Source: Bacteroidia bacterium
Lineage (GTDB): Bacteria > Bacteroidota > Bacteroidia > J057 > JADKCL01
DNA length: 64,000 nucleotides
Assembly (NCBI GenBank): GCA_020635905.1
Contig: JACJYV010000005.1
Location: forward strand, 558,001 to 622,000
Direction of reading: 5' to 3'
Shown piece by piece: positions 62,437 through 64,000 of the stretch. The notes beneath the pieces are model-generated. The model saw only the letters and a program-made list of their open reading frames with translations, was not told the DNA's origin and ran no database searches. Position numbers and translations under genes: made by a program. How positions within the stretch are numbered: the first letter of the stretch is position 1; each line of letters begins with the position of its first letter.

Positions 62437-64000
62437 ATGCAAATCAATTTTAAAAATAAACTTCACGAAGATTTGCAAGTTTTAAATCTTGTGAAACCCG
62501 TTACCACTTTTATAGGAGGGAATGGGTGTGGAAAGTCCTCAATTTTGGAAGCAATTTTTGAGGACTTTCTTAATGACTCTGACAAAAGAGTAATCTGTTT
62601 CTCATCAGGTCAAAATGAATTGTTCACCAATATTTTTTGGAATCACAAAACCTCCCATAGGCGATTTATTAAATCTGAAAATGAGATCATTCGCTCATTT
62701 TATTTTGATTATAGTTGGGTAAGGTTACTCATTTTCTTTGCATCTCAATTAAAAAGTAATGGGATGGTTAGAAAATATCTATTGGAGCATAACTATACTC
62801 AAGAACGTCGAATTACTGCTGATAGGGCGGACGATTTAGGTTCACACCTATGGATGAAATTTCGAATTCCGAAATGGTATGTGGACAGAATAAAAGGCGA
62901 AATAGAAGAAGAGGGAAAGGAGGAATTTGACGATTCTAAAAAGCGTTTCAGAAAAACGTATTTTCACGAAATTCTCGAAAATTTTACTGGGAAGTTTTTT
63001 CCCTATTTTGATTTCCAAACAGGATATAATGTTGTTAAGAGTTGGATTAATATAGATAATTCTAATATTTTTCAATTATTTTCCCCAGCAAGCCCTGAAA
63101 GAATTTTTTCTTTTTTTGCTTTAGGGTCATTTGGTTACGGGCATAACTTCCCACTTGAAGAAATCCAATTAAATTTTGAGAATGGGATGGAATTAAGACA
63201 ACTAAGCGATGGGGAATATCAACTACTCTCAATTTATGCAATCCTGGACCTTTTTGATAATAGAGACACATTATTTCTTTTTGATGAAATTGATTCTCAC
63301 CTCTATTATAGAAATATTGAAAATCTTTGGAATAGGTTATCTTCTGTTCAGGGAAAGGTTTTGACCACCACCCATATTTCTGAGTCAATAATAAGAAATG
63401 AGTTTGAGGCCTTGAAATACATCGAGGGTGGAATCATCAAAGATGATCTAACTGCAAAAGAGCTATTGCGCAGATTTAGTCGTGTTGTAGGAATATCCCA
63501 ATTTGAATATAAGGTTGCAGGAACCATCAAAAATATCGTTTTATTAGATGATGAAGATGACTGGCAAATATTTACTCTGCTTCTAAAGAGAAAACTTGGG
63601 ACACCTAATATTGAAGGCCTTAGCTCAATTGTTCCTATTAAGGTGAGTTCAAGTTTTGGAAGTACATCCGAGAAACTTGGAAAAGGGAAATATGAATTCA
63701 TAAAAGGAATTAAATCTTCTCATTTAAAAGGTTCGTTAAGAACGAGAAATATATTTTTGATCTGTGATAGGGATAACTTCCCTGTTGAGAGTGTAAATGA
63801 AGATATGACCGTGCAACCAGATCATGAATTCAAGGAATTGAGGTGTTTTCAGAACGAACAGGTTGAGTCTCATCTACTTTGTTGGAAACGAAGAGAAATT
63901 GAAAACTACTTGATCTCTGTAACTGCCCTTGATACGCTTGGGTTAAGTGCTGAACTTGCACGAAGCTTTCCCAGGAGCCAGTTTCAAGCTGGTGACAATT
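62437..64000 (+). CDS. AAA ATPase with TOPRIM-like region (OLD-like), 3' end missing
   Basis: The frame from ATG 62437 stays open to the window end, 521 codons so far. An N-terminal P-loop GGNGCGKSS (about residues 28-36), an ABC-type signature QLSDGEYQLLS, Walker B TLFLFDEIDSH and a switch region TTTHISES mark an ABC/SMC-like ATPase. A later LLDDEDDWQIFTLL and FLICDRDNFP look like the acidic motifs of a TOPRIM nuclease, as in OLD/GajA-type defence proteins. It starts 4 bases after hsdR, which links it to the restriction locus. The end and any partner gene lie outside the window. Confidence 0.8.
   Translation, partial: MQINFKNKLHEDLQVLNLVKPVTTFIGGNGCGKSSILEAIFEDFLNDSDKRVICFSSGQNELFTNIFWNHKTSHRRFIKSENEIIRSFYFDYSWVRLLIFFASQLKSNGMVRKYLLEHNYTQERRITADRADDLGSHLWMKFRIPKWYVDRIKGEIEEEGKEEFDDSKKRFRKTYFHEILENFTGKFFPYFDFQTGYNVVKSWINIDNSNIFQLFSPASPERIFSFFALGSFGYGHNFPLEEIQLNFENGMELRQLSDGEYQLLSIYAILDLFDNRDTLFLFDEIDSHLYYRNIENLWNRLSSVQGKVLTTTHISESIIRNEFEALKYIEGGIIKDDLTAKELLRRFSRVVGISQFEYKVAGTIKNIVLLDDEDDWQIFTLLLKRKLGTPNIEGLSSIVPIKVSSSFGSTSEKLGKGKYEFIKGIKSSHLKGSLRTRNIFLICDRDNFPVESVNEDMTVQPDHEFKELRCFQNEQVESHLLCWKRREIENYLISVTALDTLGLSAELARSFPRSQFQAGDN

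Overview
The window looks like a Bacteroidota chromosome, most likely a Saprospirales/Lewinella-like lineage. This rests on six large secreted proteins: four end in type IX secretion (T9SS) type A tails, and one is a giant PKD protein with a gliding-motility (type B) tail. Short T/A-rich promoters and the family of the integrase at 40.65 kb also fit. No rRNA is present, so the lineage call is an inference.

Bases 1-34.6 kb are ordinary chromosome. In order: the 3' end of a NodU/CmcH carbamoyltransferase, an SRPBCC protein, a periplasmic protein, a sterol-desaturase-type hydroxylase, a DUF1016/PDDEXK protein, a YfbK-type VWA lipoprotein, T9SS cargo, a D-threonine-aldolase-like PLP enzyme, an alpha/beta hydrolase, D-Ala-D-Ala ligase (ddl) with a DUF3810 metalloprotease-like membrane protein, an outer-membrane barrel, more T9SS cargo, an ECF-like sigma factor beside three very small membrane ORFs, an Rpn-type nuclease, a NagB-like/alpha-beta-hydrolase fusion next to an acyltransferase, and a 1911-residue protein with 17 PKD repeats.

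Bases 34.8-38.1 kb form a compact toxin/defence block: XRE regulator, ImmA-type metallopeptidase and PIN-like protein, then an AbiEi/AbiEii pair. Two T9SS/tail-fibre type genes follow, and then the chromosome stops at a tRNA 3'-end remnant (about 40.45 kb) with its terminator.

From 40.45 kb to the window end the sequence is an integrated mobile element whose right end is not in the window. It carries a tyrosine integrase, an unrecognised 939-aa cargo protein, a translationally coupled mobilization operon (three small proteins, VirD4/TraG coupling protein, MobC-like protein, relaxase), and a roughly 260-bp block of stacked hairpins after the relaxase that is a candidate oriT or single-strand origin. 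Further along are an XRE regulator with an inverted-repeat operator, a second tyrosine recombinase beside a degenerate tRNA-Lys(CTT)-like sequence, small genes with a replication-type winged helix protein, a lipoprotein amidase, and a complete insertion sequence with a 5-bp target duplication. An ArdC-type antirestriction protein comes next, then an EcoEI-type HsdR and an AAA/OLD-like ATPase that runs off the end. No other conjugation-pore genes are seen, so from this window the element looks mobilizable rather than self-transmissible.
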